From: Prostheceraeus crozeri
Taxonomy: Eukaryota; Platyhelminthes; Polycladida; Euryleptidae
Direction: 5' to 3'
Length of the DNA stretch: 64,000 bases
Assembly: GCA_907163375.1 (NCBI GenBank)
Contig: CAJQUW010005296.1
Span: 124,001 to 188,000, forward strand
The position numbers and the translations under genes were made by a program. A model generated the notes under the pieces. That model did not search any database. It was not told the origin of the DNA and saw only the letters and a list, made by a program, of their open reading frames with translations. Of the stretch, positions 1-9,084 are shown one piece after another (positions within the stretch are counted from its first letter, which is position 1; each line of letters begins with the position of its first letter).

Positions 1-489
1 AGCAACATAAATGAGTTTTTGAAATTATATGGAACACAAACAACAACGAATTTCGATTTAAAGAAAATCGCAAATCAATTGGGAATAAAGAATTTTCATG
101 TTCTGATGAGAGTCGAATTACAATTCCTAAAAAATAAGCCAACAGGAACCTTCAGTTCCCGAAACAAAGTTCCATCAATAACTATAAATTTCATAACAAA
201 TCTTCATACGTCAGATGAAAAAGGAATACATTGGTCTGCAGGTATCTTTAATAAAAATCGAGATAATTACTATTTCGACCGCCCGGAGGCTGAGAATTAT
301 TGGTTCGACTCTTATGGACTTCCACCTACAAACGAAGTCAAAAAATTACTTGGCAATGGAATTTATAATACATTTCAAATTCAAAAACCAGGAACTACTT
401 ACTGTGGTCAATTATGTCTTTATGTTTTATTTAAATTACAAAAAGGAGTACCATTTCTTGATATTATGTTAGAATTGAACGAACCATAG
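1..489 (+). CDS. Adenain-like cysteine protease (5' partial)
   Basis: Processing protease of the adenovirus/adintovirus type, which in related viruses cleaves capsid and core precursors during virion maturation. The frame is open from base 1, so the true start lies left of the window; a TTG at 19 is only a convenient in-frame codon. Catalytic-type residues are visible in the expected order: His in IHWSAG (codon near 229), Asp in FDSYGLPP (near 307) and Cys in TTYCGQLCLYV (near 403). An in-frame 30-nt hairpin insert at 144-173 adds a short loop (GTFSSRNKVP) before the His block. The gene ends tail-to-tail with the integrase gene, with another hairpin cluster in the 71-bp gap. The visible part is uninterrupted. 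Family assignment is strong; activity is inferred. Confidence 0.85.
   Translation, partial: SNINEFLKLYGTQTTTNFDLKKIANQLGIKNFHVLMRVELQFLKNKPTGTFSSRNKVPSITINFITNLHTSDEKGIHWSAGIFNKNRDNYYFDRPEAENYWFDSYGLPPTNEVKKLLGNGIYNTFQIQKPGTTYCGQLCLYVLFKLQKGVPFLDIMLELNEP
145..173. repeat. GC-rich hairpin insert inside protease gene
   Basis: Perfect 5-bp stem GGAAC/GTTCC at 145-149 and 155-159 with loop CTTCA, followed by a GAAAC...GTTCC tail. The 30-nt block aligns along its whole length with the block at 511-540, but with different paired stem bases, which indicates a shared mobile hairpin unit. It is a multiple of three and keeps the protease frame open. Confidence 0.7.
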
Positions 490-493
490 ATTC

Positions 494-540
494 TATGGCT
501 ACGCCTAACAAGGGAATTTCATTCCCGAAACGTTAGTTCC
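494..540. repeat. Hairpin cluster in protease/integrase intergenic gap
   Basis: Contains a TATGGCTACGCC unit (494-505, GGC-TAC-GCC), also found at 3893-3903, and a perfect stem GGGAAT/ATTCCC at 512-517 and 521-526 with loop TTC, then GAAACGTTAGTTCC. The second part is homologous to the insert at 145-173. It lies between converging genes and could also act as a transcription end signal, but nothing proves that. Confidence 0.65.
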
Positions 541-560
541 AATAATAATGATAATGATAA

Positions 561-1865
561 TTAAAAATCACTTCGTTGTAATTCATTTTGATAAAATCGG
601 CCTCTGATATTTTCATCATCTAAATCTTTGATTTCGTAAGTAATCGGATAAGTTTGATTTATTTTACAAACTTCAAATATTTCTTTAGTCCAGTATCCGA
701 CGAAGCCTTTTTCAAATTTATTCTTGTACTTAAATATTCTAACTCTATCTCCAATTTTAAATTTCGGCTTAAGTTTCTGCAAATTCGCATTACTCTCATT
801 CGAATAATTATTCTCGAATATTTTTTTTCTTATCAAATCAGGGTCGTCAGAAGCATTCTTTGGGGTTTCTTCAATACCAGAATGAACTTTATTAGTGTCC
901 TCTTCTACAATTCCTGGTAATATCTTCAACCATTTCTGATTTCTTTGCTCAGTAAATTTCTTGAATAATTTATTTTTTAACGTCCGATTGAATCTTTCTA
1001 TCACTACGGCCTTCCCTGCATTTTCAGTTGAATAAACAGTTTCAAATAGTGGCTGAACATTTCGGTTATAAAATTCCGATCCTTTATCAACAAACAATTT
1101 CCTTGGCTTTCTATTACTTTCTTTAAAGATTTCTTCAAACGCATATTTAACTGATAGACCACTTTTGTTTTTTAAAGGCTTTACCCAAGCGTATCGTGTA
1201 TATAAATCTATAACGGTCAATGCGTACTTAAACCCTCCTTCATTCGGCATATGAATAAGATCAGCACTCCAAATATCATCTTTATTAAATACTTTTACTT
1301 TCAATAAATATTTAGGCCTTCTATATTCCTTGTGAATTTCAGACGCGTAGGTTCCAGCGTTGCTCTCAGACAGCTTTGCTGTCGTTTCATTTGCTGACGG
1401 ATCAATACCCTGACCGAATAATATTTTAGCTTGTAAAGCTTTTTTAACAAACATTCTTTCAATTCTTTCTCTAAAGGAAGGATTTTGAATACTATCTAAT
1501 TCTTGAATCATTTTCTTATCAGCTGCATGTCGAGAACTTAGATCATGATTTCGATAAGCTAAATCATACCTGTAAGCTGCGGCATCTACTCTATTTATTG
1601 GTTCTTCACCTGGTTTCGGATTATTATTATCATCTAGTCTTATATCTAATCGAGTTCCTGGATCGGTATATGAATGACCAGGAAGATGTTTTTCTTTCGA
1701 ATATTTACTCCAAATAAAACCAGGAAAGTTTTCAAATGTTTTTTGTATGTCGTTACCGTCATAAATTTTACAATTTGAGTTTCTATTTTTGTTTAATAGA
1801 TAATTTAATAACTCTAAATTAGCAATTTTTAATTTAATTAAATTTTCTGAATTTGTAGAATTCAT
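561..1865 (-). CDS. Phospholipase-A2-like domain fused to rve-type integrase
   Basis: Uninterrupted 434-residue protein. Residues about 62-125 resemble the parvovirus/Maverick PLA2-like domain (TDPGTRLD, then VDAAAYRYDLAYRNHD), but the usual catalytic His of the HDxxY motif is Tyr (YDLAY), so phospholipase activity is doubtful. Residues about 195-330 are a retroviral-type integrase core with D202 (SADLIHM), D260 (FVDKGSEF) and E290 (VIERFNRT). Residues 365-434 look like the small SH3/chromo-like tail typical of such integrases (IGDRVRIFKYKNK). The two halves are joined by a linker (about 150-180) that contains a perfect GC-rich hairpin. Integrases of this type insert the viral DNA into host chromosomes. 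The start is the ATG at 1865, preceded by the A-rich motif shared by the other genes. The domain assignments are recognised by eye; the fusion is read directly from the open frame. Confidence 0.85.
   Translation of the reverse strand: MNSTNSENLIKLKIANLELLNYLLNKNRNSNCKIYDGNDIQKTFENFPGFIWSKYSKEKHLPGHSYTDPGTRLDIRLDDNNNPKPGEEPINRVDAAAYRYDLAYRNHDLSSRHAADKKMIQELDSIQNPSFRERIERMFVKKALQAKILFGQGIDPSANETTAKLSESNAGTYASEIHKEYRRPKYLLKVKVFNKDDIWSADLIHMPNEGGFKYALTVIDLYTRYAWVKPLKNKSGLSVKYAFEEIFKESNRKPRKLFVDKGSEFYNRNVQPLFETVYSTENAGKAVVIERFNRTLKNKLFKKFTEQRNQKWLKILPGIVEEDTNKVHSGIEETPKNASDDPDLIRKKIFENNYSNESNANLQKLKPKFKIGDRVRIFKYKNKFEKGFVGYWTKEIFEVCKINQTYPITYEIKDLDDENIRGRFYQNELQRSDF
1369..1383. repeat. Hairpin insert at the PLA2/integrase junction
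   Basis: Perfect 6-bp stem GACAGC/GCTGTC with loop TTT, inside the linker between the PLA2-like and integrase domains. It encodes part of a low-complexity peptide (TTAKLSESNAGT) and keeps the frame. Confidence 0.65.
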
Positions 1866-1907
1866 TTTTTTAAAGATGAAAAAATTTTAAAGATAAAATA
1901 AATGTTT

Positions 1908-2380
1908 TACCTCATCATACTAGGACTTAGATATATTCCAGAACCATCTTTAGTTTCTTTAATTTCAATTAAATCATCAACATTGTGGAGAATATTTTTA
2001 AGAACTCGTTTTCCTTCTTTTTAATTTACTAATAAAATTATCTACTATTCCTTCACCCCTAGCAACTTTCTCTAACTCTCTATTATGACGTTTTTGTTCT
2101 TCTAATGCTGCCTTCTCTGATTTATTTTTATTTACTGCTTGGACAATACCAGCTGTCCCACCTGCAACACTTCCTGCTGCTGCTATGCCACCTATTATTA
2201 GAGGAATTAATGGGAGAATACCGCCATTCTTTTCTTCTTGTAATTGAATATTCTCTATCATTGGTTTACTTATGTAATACTTTTTTTGTTAATCGTAATA
2301 GTTTTAGGGGTATTTTTGTCAACAATATTACGTAATTTTAATTCAACAGTTTTATTATCATTACTTTTCGCTTGCGACAT
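1908..2380 (-). pseudogene. pX-like small hydrophobic virion protein, frameshifted
   Basis: The central frame (1998-2261) encodes a charged segment followed by a glycine/alanine-rich hydrophobic stretch (GGILPLIPLIIGGIAAAG), the signature of adenovirus pX-like peptides in adintoviruses. LIIGG followed by I fits the adenain cleavage consensus, so it may be a substrate of the protease at 1-489. The likely original start is the ATG at 2380, which has the same A-rich leader as neighbouring genes. That N-terminal frame stops at a TAA near 2263, just past an A7 run on the minus strand (near 2283), and the central frame takes over there. A third frame holds a plausible C-terminus ending in SGIYLSPSMMR at 1908. 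The gene therefore has at least two frame breaks, one in or near a homopolymer. Function is inferred from composition and position beside the capsid gene. Confidence 0.6.
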
Positions 2381-2417
2381 TTTTAATAAAAAAATTTTAA
2401 GTTATCAAAAGTTTTAA

Positions 2418-3730
2418 TTAACTTATCCTTGCCATCTTTCCATTAAGAATTTCAATAGAATATTTTAAATCTTCTAGCAATAAACCATAAGCCATCAATG
2501 AAGTTGTGGAATCTTTCTTTTCAATATTAATTGTTACATCACAACCAGTCTTCATAATATCTTCAGATTGTGCACTTAAATCGAAACAGAAAACAGGATA
2601 TAAATGTCTCCAATCTCCAGGAGTTAGTTGTGGTTCAACTCTAAATTCTATACAAAGATTTCGATAAGAATCATATCCTTCCATAAATTGATTATTGGTA
2701 TCATCGAATCTTAATGGATCAATTGGATATCGGCTTTCATTTAATGAAACTTGTAAACTTCGAATTGTATTAATATGAAAAAGATTGTTGTTCTTATCAA
2801 AACTTGGAGAATTATTTCTTTGAAAAGTTAGTAATAAATATCTTGGAGTATTCGCAGTTCTAGTAAAATGCCAGTTAAATCTTTGTTCGGAAAAAGTGAC
2901 AGAACTCGCAGTACGCTTTAGAAAATTTACTGGAATTGGTTTGTTAGTATTTAATCTTTTTGCAATAGCTGTTTCAACCTCTAAACTAGGAGTAATATGC
3001 TTAATTTTTAAATATGCTTTTTTCCAGTCTTACCAAAAAAGATTAATTCATTATTTGCTGTCCGATGAATTATTAACTTAAATTTTAATTGATATGATAT
3101 TTTATCATAATCTAAATATCCGAATAATGGTGACAATGACCAATTTACTGTCTGTTTACTTTTCTTGTTAAATTCACGTCTTTCTTTATATGCACTATTG
3201 TTTGTTTTATTTAAATGTTTTGCAATATTTTCTACATCTTTCGCAATTCCTGCTGCATCTGTTCCAGCGTGAGTTAAATCATCAACAAATATACAATCAT
3301 TCGTATCAGGAAACCAACCTTCGATTTCATACTTTTTATTATTTTCACCAATTGTTCCAAATCTAAGCATTGTATCAATTACACCTGGAGAATCACTTAT
3401 TGTTTCTATATTTTGAGTTGCAACATCTAAACGCATTTGTGTAAATAATCTTGGAAAAAAATTATTCTCTAATGCAATATTATCGGTATCTGGTAATGGT
3501 GTTGTAAAATTAGCATCACTATATAAAGAATATTCACAATGTAAAAACGAATCAGGTAAATATATATAACTCTGCTGATTATCAACTTCAAAAATTAAAT
3601 CACCTCCAGTATTTACTCTACTGGAAGATCCGGGATTCATAGCAATTCTTATATAGTCATTCTTTTTTTGATTGTAACTGACGAACGGAGGATCGTCTAA
3701 TCTAAATTTATTTTCGATCAGCGAAGACAT
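2418..3730 (-). pseudogene. Major capsid protein (double jelly-roll), one frameshift
   Basis: Hexon-like major capsid protein of the adintovirus/Polinton type, which would form the icosahedral shell. The N-terminal part is open from the ATG at 3730 to 3008 (240 codons; contains DDPPFVSYNQKKNDYIRIAM near the start). The C-terminal part is open from about 3030 to 2418 in another frame and contains SLQVSLNESRYPIDPLRF, a segment typical of these capsid proteins. The switch lies within about 3020-3040, beside an A6 run. Combined length is about 430-440 codons, close to family size, so only one base has been gained or lost. It lies between the pX-like gene and another small virion gene on the same strand. 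Start choice: ATG with A-rich leader. Whether the frameshift is real or an assembly error cannot be told from this sequence alone. Confidence 0.8.
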
Positions 3731-3825
3731 TTTTATAAAAAATAATTTGACTTTTTATTTTTTCACACACACAGAAAAAATTTTGCTGAAAAAATTTTAC
3801 TAAAAAATTTTAATAAAATATAATT

Positions 3826-4365
3826 TTAGAATTTTGCTAGATCAGCTCCGCTGCTCACGCCATTACCTCTTATTTCTTCAATTGAACGTTTTATGGCTAC
3901 GCCTGATTTCTTCTTATGTTTACTATCAGACGGAGCTCCGCTCCTCAAGGTTTCACCCCCTACAACTATGTTAGCAATTTTATTTTTTGTTTCCTCTGAA
4001 AGTTTTTTTAAATTTTTTAGTTCTTCAGAATAATTCCTAAGTTTACGAATAGCTTCTAGTTGTTTTAATTCGTTTTGAGATTTAACAGCATTTGATATTG
4101 CACTAGCTGTACTACCTATAGCAGCTGCTCCTTTTGCAGCAGATGTAATCAAATCTTTATTATTTTTAATTAAGTTAACGATACTTCCAATACCATAAAA
4201 TATACCATCCCCTTCTTTTTGGACGGCACCTGCGGTGCCTAGGAACTTTTGTGTTCCGACTGTTTCTACACTGTCATAATGGTAAACAGATTTCATAGAT
4301 GGTTCATGAGCAATTTTTTGATTTGAAGCAAAATATTTAAGATTGTGTTTATAAATTATAGGCAT
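3826..4365 (-). CDS. Small virion protein with glycine/alanine-rich hydrophobic segment (pVI-like candidate)
   Basis: Uninterrupted 179-residue protein lying just upstream of the capsid gene on the same strand. Residues about 50-95 form a Gly/Ala-rich amphipathic or hydrophobic stretch (GDGIFYGIGSIVNLIKNNK, then AAKGAAAIGSTASAI), followed by a Lys/Glu-rich helical region (about 97-135) and a basic tail. This layout resembles membrane-active minor capsid proteins such as adenovirus pVI, but no diagnostic motif proves it. Three in-frame GC-rich hairpins (4225-4257, 3932-3944 and 3843-3853) add low-complexity peptides. The ATG at 4365 has the shared A-rich leader. I do not assign a symbol. Confidence 0.55.
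   Translation of the reverse strand: MPIIYKHNLKYFASNQKIAHEPSMKSVYHYDSVETVGTQKFLGTAGAVQKEGDGIFYGIGSIVNLIKNNKDLITSAAKGAAAIGSTASAISNAVKSQNELKQLEAIRKLRNYSEELKNLKKLSEETKNKIANIVVGGETLRSGAPSDSKHKKKSGVAIKRSIEEIRGNGVSSGADLAKF
3843..3944. repeat. Three hairpin units in the 3' part of the small virion gene
   Basis: CAGC-TCC-GCTG at 3843-3853, TATGGCTACGCC at 3893-3903 (also at 494-505), and a perfect 5-bp stem GGAGC-TCC-GCTCC at 3932-3944. All lie inside the open reading frame of 3826-4365 without breaking it. Confidence 0.6.
4225..4257. repeat. Double hairpin in small virion gene
   Basis: Two adjacent perfect hairpins: GGCACC-TGC-GGTGCC (4225-4239) and GGAAC-TTTTGT-GTTCC (4242-4257), separated by two bases. 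They are in frame and encode part of TVGTQKFLGTAGAVQKEG. Confidence 0.65.
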
Positions 4366-4421
4366 TTTTTAGGATTAAATTTGACTTTTGGGAAAAAATA
4401 TTTACGTTAATATTTGACCTA

Positions 4422-4519
4422 AGATTTACGTTTATGATAAGGTAATAACCTCAGGACCTTTAGTCCGATCGACTAAAGCCTCGAGGAGCTTCGCTCCGAT
4501 CAAGATTTACGTTTGTGAA
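4422..4519. repeat. Hairpin pair bracketed by a short direct repeat
   Basis: Stems GGAC-CTTTA-GTCC (4454-4466) and GGAGC-TTC-GCTCC (4485-4497), each followed by CGATC or GATC. The block is flanked by near-identical AAGATTTACGTTTRTGA copies at 4422-4438 and 4503-4519, as if the insertion had duplicated or captured target DNA. It lies in the gap between two viral genes. Confidence 0.6.
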
Positions 4520-4622
4520 TGGACAACAACTTCGAGATAACTTTATTAATTGATTGTTGCACTTTATCTATTGCGTCAAGCAGCGTGTGATGTAATTTAA
4601 TTTCTTTTCTATTAACTTCCAT
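4500..4622 (-). CDS. Small 40-residue ORF, unknown
   Basis: Starts with an ATG two bases after the stop of the coiled-coil gene, and encodes about 40 mainly helical, charged residues (starting MEVNRKEIKLHHTLLDAIDK). It is too short for the usual ORF length cut-off. The tight spacing suggests cotranscription, or that it is a detached C-terminal part of the coiled-coil gene. No family recognised. Confidence 0.3.
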   Translation of the reverse strand: MEVNRKEIKLHHTLLDAIDKVQQSINKVISKLLSIHKRKS

Positions 4623-4625
4623 TTT

Positions 4626-5376
4626 CTACTGATTAATCTTCAATGCCGTTTTAAGTGCATTTAACTTAATTTTAAGAACATCTAATTGTCTTTTAACAGA
4701 ATCTACCTGTTCTTTATTTTCTTTAGAGTTTTTCTTTAATTCATTTTCTAAATTGATTTTAAGAGTTTTAATTTTATCAACTCTTTGATTAAGTGAGTTT
4801 ACTTCATTTATTATTCTATTCATCTTTTTCATTTGTTGAGTAATTTTGGAACTTAATTCATCAACACTTTTTTGGAATGTAGTTTGTAACTGCTTTAAAT
4901 TTTTTTTCAATTCTTTCAGGAAGTTTTTCTATTTCATCTTCTAATTGTTCTTTTAACATTTTTATCTGATGTTTATTTTTAATGACTGCAGATTTTAACT
5001 TTATAGAAAGTAATATTAAAATTTTTGATTGTTCTGAAATCTTTTTAAAAAGTTTTGCTATATCTGCTTCTAGCTCTCTATCCTTTTTATCAAGTTTTAA
5101 TAATTTTTCGTTTAATGATTTGTCATTACGTTTTAGCAACTTTAATTCATTCATCAGTGGAACCAAAACATATTTTATATATTTTTCTTTTAAGTCATTG
5201 ATTTGTGTATCAACATATTGTTTATTTGTTTACTCTGTATTTTGTTGCGGAAGAATAGAAAGATGCAATGGACCAGGTAAAACGTCTCCAGTTTTCATGA
5301 TATAATTTTCTATTTCTATTTCTGATTTACGATTATTCGGGATATATGCACCTCCACCAACATTTGGTAACATCAT
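4626..5376 (-). pseudogene. Coiled-coil, fibre-like virion protein, broken
   Basis: The frame opens at tandem ATGs (5376 and 5373), with the shared A-rich leader. It encodes about 48 residues including GGGAYIPNN and TGDVLPGPLHLSI, then meets an in-frame TAA at 5230-5232. The same frame continues with about 100 Lys/Glu/Leu-rich residues (5166-4861), and a second frame (4910-4626) continues the same heptad-rich pattern, so there is also a frameshift near a T8 run around 4900. The long coiled coil suggests a fibre or stalk protein, but no head domain is visible. A spliced or artefactual reading is less likely than simple decay because composition is continuous across both breaks. Confidence 0.5.
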
Positions 5377-5468
5377 TTTTTAGCAATAAAAAAAATAAAA
5401 TTTTTTCTAATAAAAATAAAAAAATAAAAAAATAAAAAAATAAAATTTTTTCTAATAAAAATAAAAAA
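5377..5468. promoter_or_regulatory. AT-only divergent intergenic region
   Basis: Almost pure A/T tract with repeated AATAAAAAAATAAA units between the divergent fibre-like (minus) and unknown (plus) genes. It is the only divergent gap in the element besides those bounding the polymerase, so it should carry promoters in both directions; the exact sites cannot be told from the low-complexity sequence. Confidence 0.4.
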
Positions 5469-6951
5469 ATGGAAAATCCAAATTTAAAAAATTATATTCG
5501 CCCGCTTCATCCTGTTCTTCTTATTCGACGAGATCAACGGGATTTGATAATAAATGTTTTGATAATAATAATAATCCATGTATAGATGTAAATCTTTTAT
5601 TCGAATTACAAGCAGAAATATTTAGAGAACAGACTAAAGGTTTACCTTCTATTGAAACTAATTATTGTATTTTTCCAGGAGATCCATTTATAAAATTTAT
5701 GGAGATTGTAAGTAAATATAATGATGTTGCGTATGTAGAATTGAATAAAGAAAATATGGTAATCATTGGTCATAATATTGTTTATGGATTCATTAGAGCA
5801 GTTTTGACGATTAGTAATACTGAGTGGATAGAAAATGAAATTGTCAATTATATCAATATTAAAGAATTAGTTACAAAATTAAAATCGTTTTCCAGGGAAA
5901 AAATTAGATTATTTGTTGATGAACAAAACCAATATAATATTCATATAGAAAGTAAAAAACATAATGAAGAATTATTATGCCAAGTTTATTACAGAGATAC
6001 AATTTATAAACAAGAAACATTAGAAATGCCCCAAAGATATGATGATGATACTTATATAGGATTATATTCAAATTTAAATATTAATTTGTTAAAATCTTAT
6101 ATAAATGGTTTAGCTCAACAAGAGAAAATTTATATGTGGACAACATCTTATACGTGGACAACACCTTATACTATTAACAATGACCATAATCATAATCATA
6201 ATAAACGAACCGAAGGTTCTAGGTCTTTGCCCGATCTTAAAGAATCTTATAATAATAAACGAACCGAAAATCTAGGGCTTTGCCCGATCTTAAAGAATCT
6301 TATAATAATAATTTTAAAGAATCTTATAATAATAATGATGATGATAATATAGATGATGATAACATAGACGATGATTCTGAAACATCTGAAAAAGGTGTGA
6401 ATGGTAAAAAAGATTATAAAAATATTAGTAATTATAAAAATTTAAGTGAAGAAAAATTTATATCTCATACTGATATACATGATATTAATACTACATATAA
6501 TCAAAATTTATCTAAATTTCATTTTCTTACAATTGAAAATAATAATGATGGAATAGTTGAAGATACTATAAAACAACTATGTGTCGGGTCAACAAAATTT
6601 AAATTAGGATTTACATCTAATCAATTTAAAATTTTATCATCTTTAATGAAAACTAAAAATGAATCAGATTATGGTGGTGTTATTAAATTTTCCAAAAGAG
6701 ATCAAAGACCAATATTTTTCTCTATTATATTATTATCAGATAAAAGATGTAATTTAGAGTTAGATATTCCAATAAGAGAATGGTATCCTATCAGGGAATG
6801 GCATCCTATACCAAAAAGTGTAATTTATGATGTTGAAGAAACAATTTATGATGATGATGAAGAATCAATTGATAATGATGATGAAGAATCAATAGTTAGT
6901 GAAAATAAATTTAAATTATCTTTTGATAAAACGTTATATGATAAAACTTAA
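5469..6951 (+). pseudogene. Unknown low-complexity viral protein, frameshifted
   Basis: Likely start is the ATG at 5469 (MENPN), preceded by an A-rich leader like that of the polymerase gene. The first frame ends at about 5590; the main frame then runs from about 5575 through 5699 to 6352, and a third frame from about 6250 to 6951. The protein would be around 490 residues: a globular-looking N-terminal part with ETNYCIFPGDPFIKF and a middle rich in Asn/Asp (NNDDDNIDDDNIDDD), then a less biased part and an acidic end. A 54-nt unit carrying hairpins is duplicated at 6203-6310, and a one-base loss in the second copy causes the switch to the third frame. I do not recognise the family; position beside the polymerase may suggest a replication role, but that is only a guess. 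Confidence 0.45.
6203..6310. repeat. Tandem 54-nt unit containing GC-rich hairpins
   Basis: Two copies start with AAACGAACCGAA at 6203 and 6257. The first has stem GAACC-GAA-GGTTC (6207-6219); the second has stem GGGC-TTT-GCCC (6275-6285). Each is followed by GATCTTAAAGAATCTTATAA. The second copy is one base shorter in its stem, shifting the reading frame. Confidence 0.7.
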
Positions 6952-7012
6952 TGTGATAAAACGTTATATGATAAAACTTAATATTATAAAACATTATATG
7001 ATATAGAAAATA
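6925..7012. repeat. AT-rich tandem repeat after unknown gene
   Basis: The segment GATAAAACGTTATATGATAA and close variants recur about three times across and after the stop codon at 6949-6951. It is a slippage-type repeat; the ORF ends inside it. Confidence 0.55.
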
Positions 7013-7378
7013 AAATAACTAAAGAACGTGAAATATATAATAATATGAAATAACTCTCAAGACCTTGATATTAGAATGTTTATATCTAAAATTAAAACAC
7101 AATTTTTTCTTTAAAAAATAAAAAAATGGAAAATACCAAGTTTTATTGTGTCTTATGTAAAAAAAGTTGCAAACAAAAAGAAGTTATCAATCTCATTTAA
7201 ATAGTAAATTGCATTTACAAAATGTAGATCGAGTTGATGAAGGAAATATATTAAAATTAAATAGTTATAAAAACTATCTAGAAACATTGCCTACTGATAT
7301 AAAAGTTAAAAAAATGTTTGATGATTATTCACATTCGGAATATAAAAAAGTTTTTAATAGTGAAGATGAGACCATACA

Positions 7379-7403
7379 AACCGAAGGTTCTAGGGCTTCG
7401 CCC
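7379..7403. repeat. Double hairpin in polymerase N-terminal region
   Basis: AACC-GAA-GGTT (7379-7389) and GGGC-TTC-GCCC (7393-7403). A 20-nt stretch at 7387-7406 is identical, in inverted orientation, to 13446-13465 at the end of an unrelated gene. It is in frame, encoding EGSRASPV. Confidence 0.75.
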
Positions 7404-9014
7404 GTACCAGATGGAAGATATTTATTTAGAGATACTGATGAATTTGATGAAGCTGAACGAACCGATGAAGCGGTAACAGATATAAAATATTTATTTAATG
7501 AATCTGTTGAACATAATGAAACCGATGAAACTTTTTATAATGTATTAACAAACTTTTATAATATATTTAGAAAATCTTTCAAATGTTATATGAATGTAGA
7601 AGTACTTTATACAAAAAATGGACCTGATGGAATTCCTGAAGAAATAATACAAGGACATTTTACAAATTCACAAGAAATTCATAATGTAAATGATATACAA
7701 CCCATATTTGAATCGATGTTACTTAAATTAGAAAATTGTATAATTGAAGCCCAGTTACGTGAATCTGGTTGGAGATTTGTTAAAATACTATCTAAGAAAA
7801 AAGTAATTGGTAAATATAAAAACAATACTGGTAGTAGTTATGTTCCTTTGCCTTTCAGTTCACCACAAATAATCAACATAAAAAATGAAGATGATTATTG
7901 TTTTTTGTGGAGTATTATAGCACATTTACATCCTGCAGAATATCACAAAAAAGACTAAGTCATTATAATAAAGAAGAATACATAAATGAATTTGATCTTT
8001 CGGATGGTTTAGATGAATTTCCATATGATTATAATCGGTTAAAAAGGTTTCATAAAAAGAATAAAAATTTAATAGAAGTAAATGTTTTTGAATTAAATGT
8101 GAATTATGTTTCTATTGGTAAAATTACTCCACTTTACTCAGATTCAAAAAAATTCTATTTGAATAATAAAAATTTATGTCAATCAGAAATAGTATACAAT
8201 AAAAGAGGAAATTACATGCATCATAATATTTTTTACCAAGGAAAAATAATATGTACTGAAAAATTTGAAATTGTTAAAACATTATCACCAATAATGATTA
8301 ATCATAATAATTATAAAGGACGTAATGATGATTATAATTACAAATATTCATCTTTATCTTTAGAATATCAACAAAAATTACAAACTTTAAATGAAATTTT
8401 ACAAAAATGTAAAACAGATTATCAACAACAAACAAAAATATTAGTACAAGAATATGGCCATAAATATCAAAATAAGATAGAAACGATTCGAAAATTAAAT
8501 GAAGAAAATAATGAAGACAATAAAGAATTAAATAATGAAGAAAATAAAGAATTAAATGAATGTTTAAAAAAATGTCAACAGCAATATAAAGAACAATATA
8601 ATAAAGAATATGAACAACAGCTACAAATATTAAATCAAAATTTTCATCGAAATACATTTTATCTTACAAAAGAAATTGATGAAACACATGAAATATATCA
8701 AGATAAATTTGAAAAACTAGAACAGAGAAAACAACCAGCACAAGCGAATATATTATATTGTGTAAAGTTGTTTCTATATTTACAAAAACTTCAGATAATG
8801 CTAATTTTCCTTGTCTCCAATGTATGACAAGTTTTAGAACTAAAGAAGAAATGAATAGACATTTGGAGAATTGTCAACAAAACGAAGCAGTTGAAAATAC
8901 TTTTCCTAAAGATGATTATTTAGAATACAATAAATGGTATTTCAAAAATAAAGTACCCTTTACAATATATTGTGATTTCGAAGCATATAATGTTAATATG
9001 ACACAAAAGCACGG

Positions 9015-9084
9015 GACATCGGAGATGTCTTCTAGTGCTTCGACCGATTCTGATAATGGTACGGACCAATTAGAACCTTCGGTT
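9015..9084. repeat. Hairpin cluster inside polymerase exonuclease region
   Basis: Perfect 6-bp stem GACATC-GGA-GATGTC (9015-9029) and AACC-TTC-GGTT (9074-9084), with a serine/threonine-rich peptide between (TSEMSSSASTDSDNGT). They lie between exonuclease motif I and the conserved CWGMYI segment, apparently as an in-frame surface insertion. Confidence 0.65.

Noticed and set aside
8298..8657. 119-codon minus-strand frame rich in Ile/Leu/Tyr, looking like a membrane protein
   Set aside because: It is the antisense shadow of the Gln/Asn/Glu-rich coiled coil of the polymerase gene.
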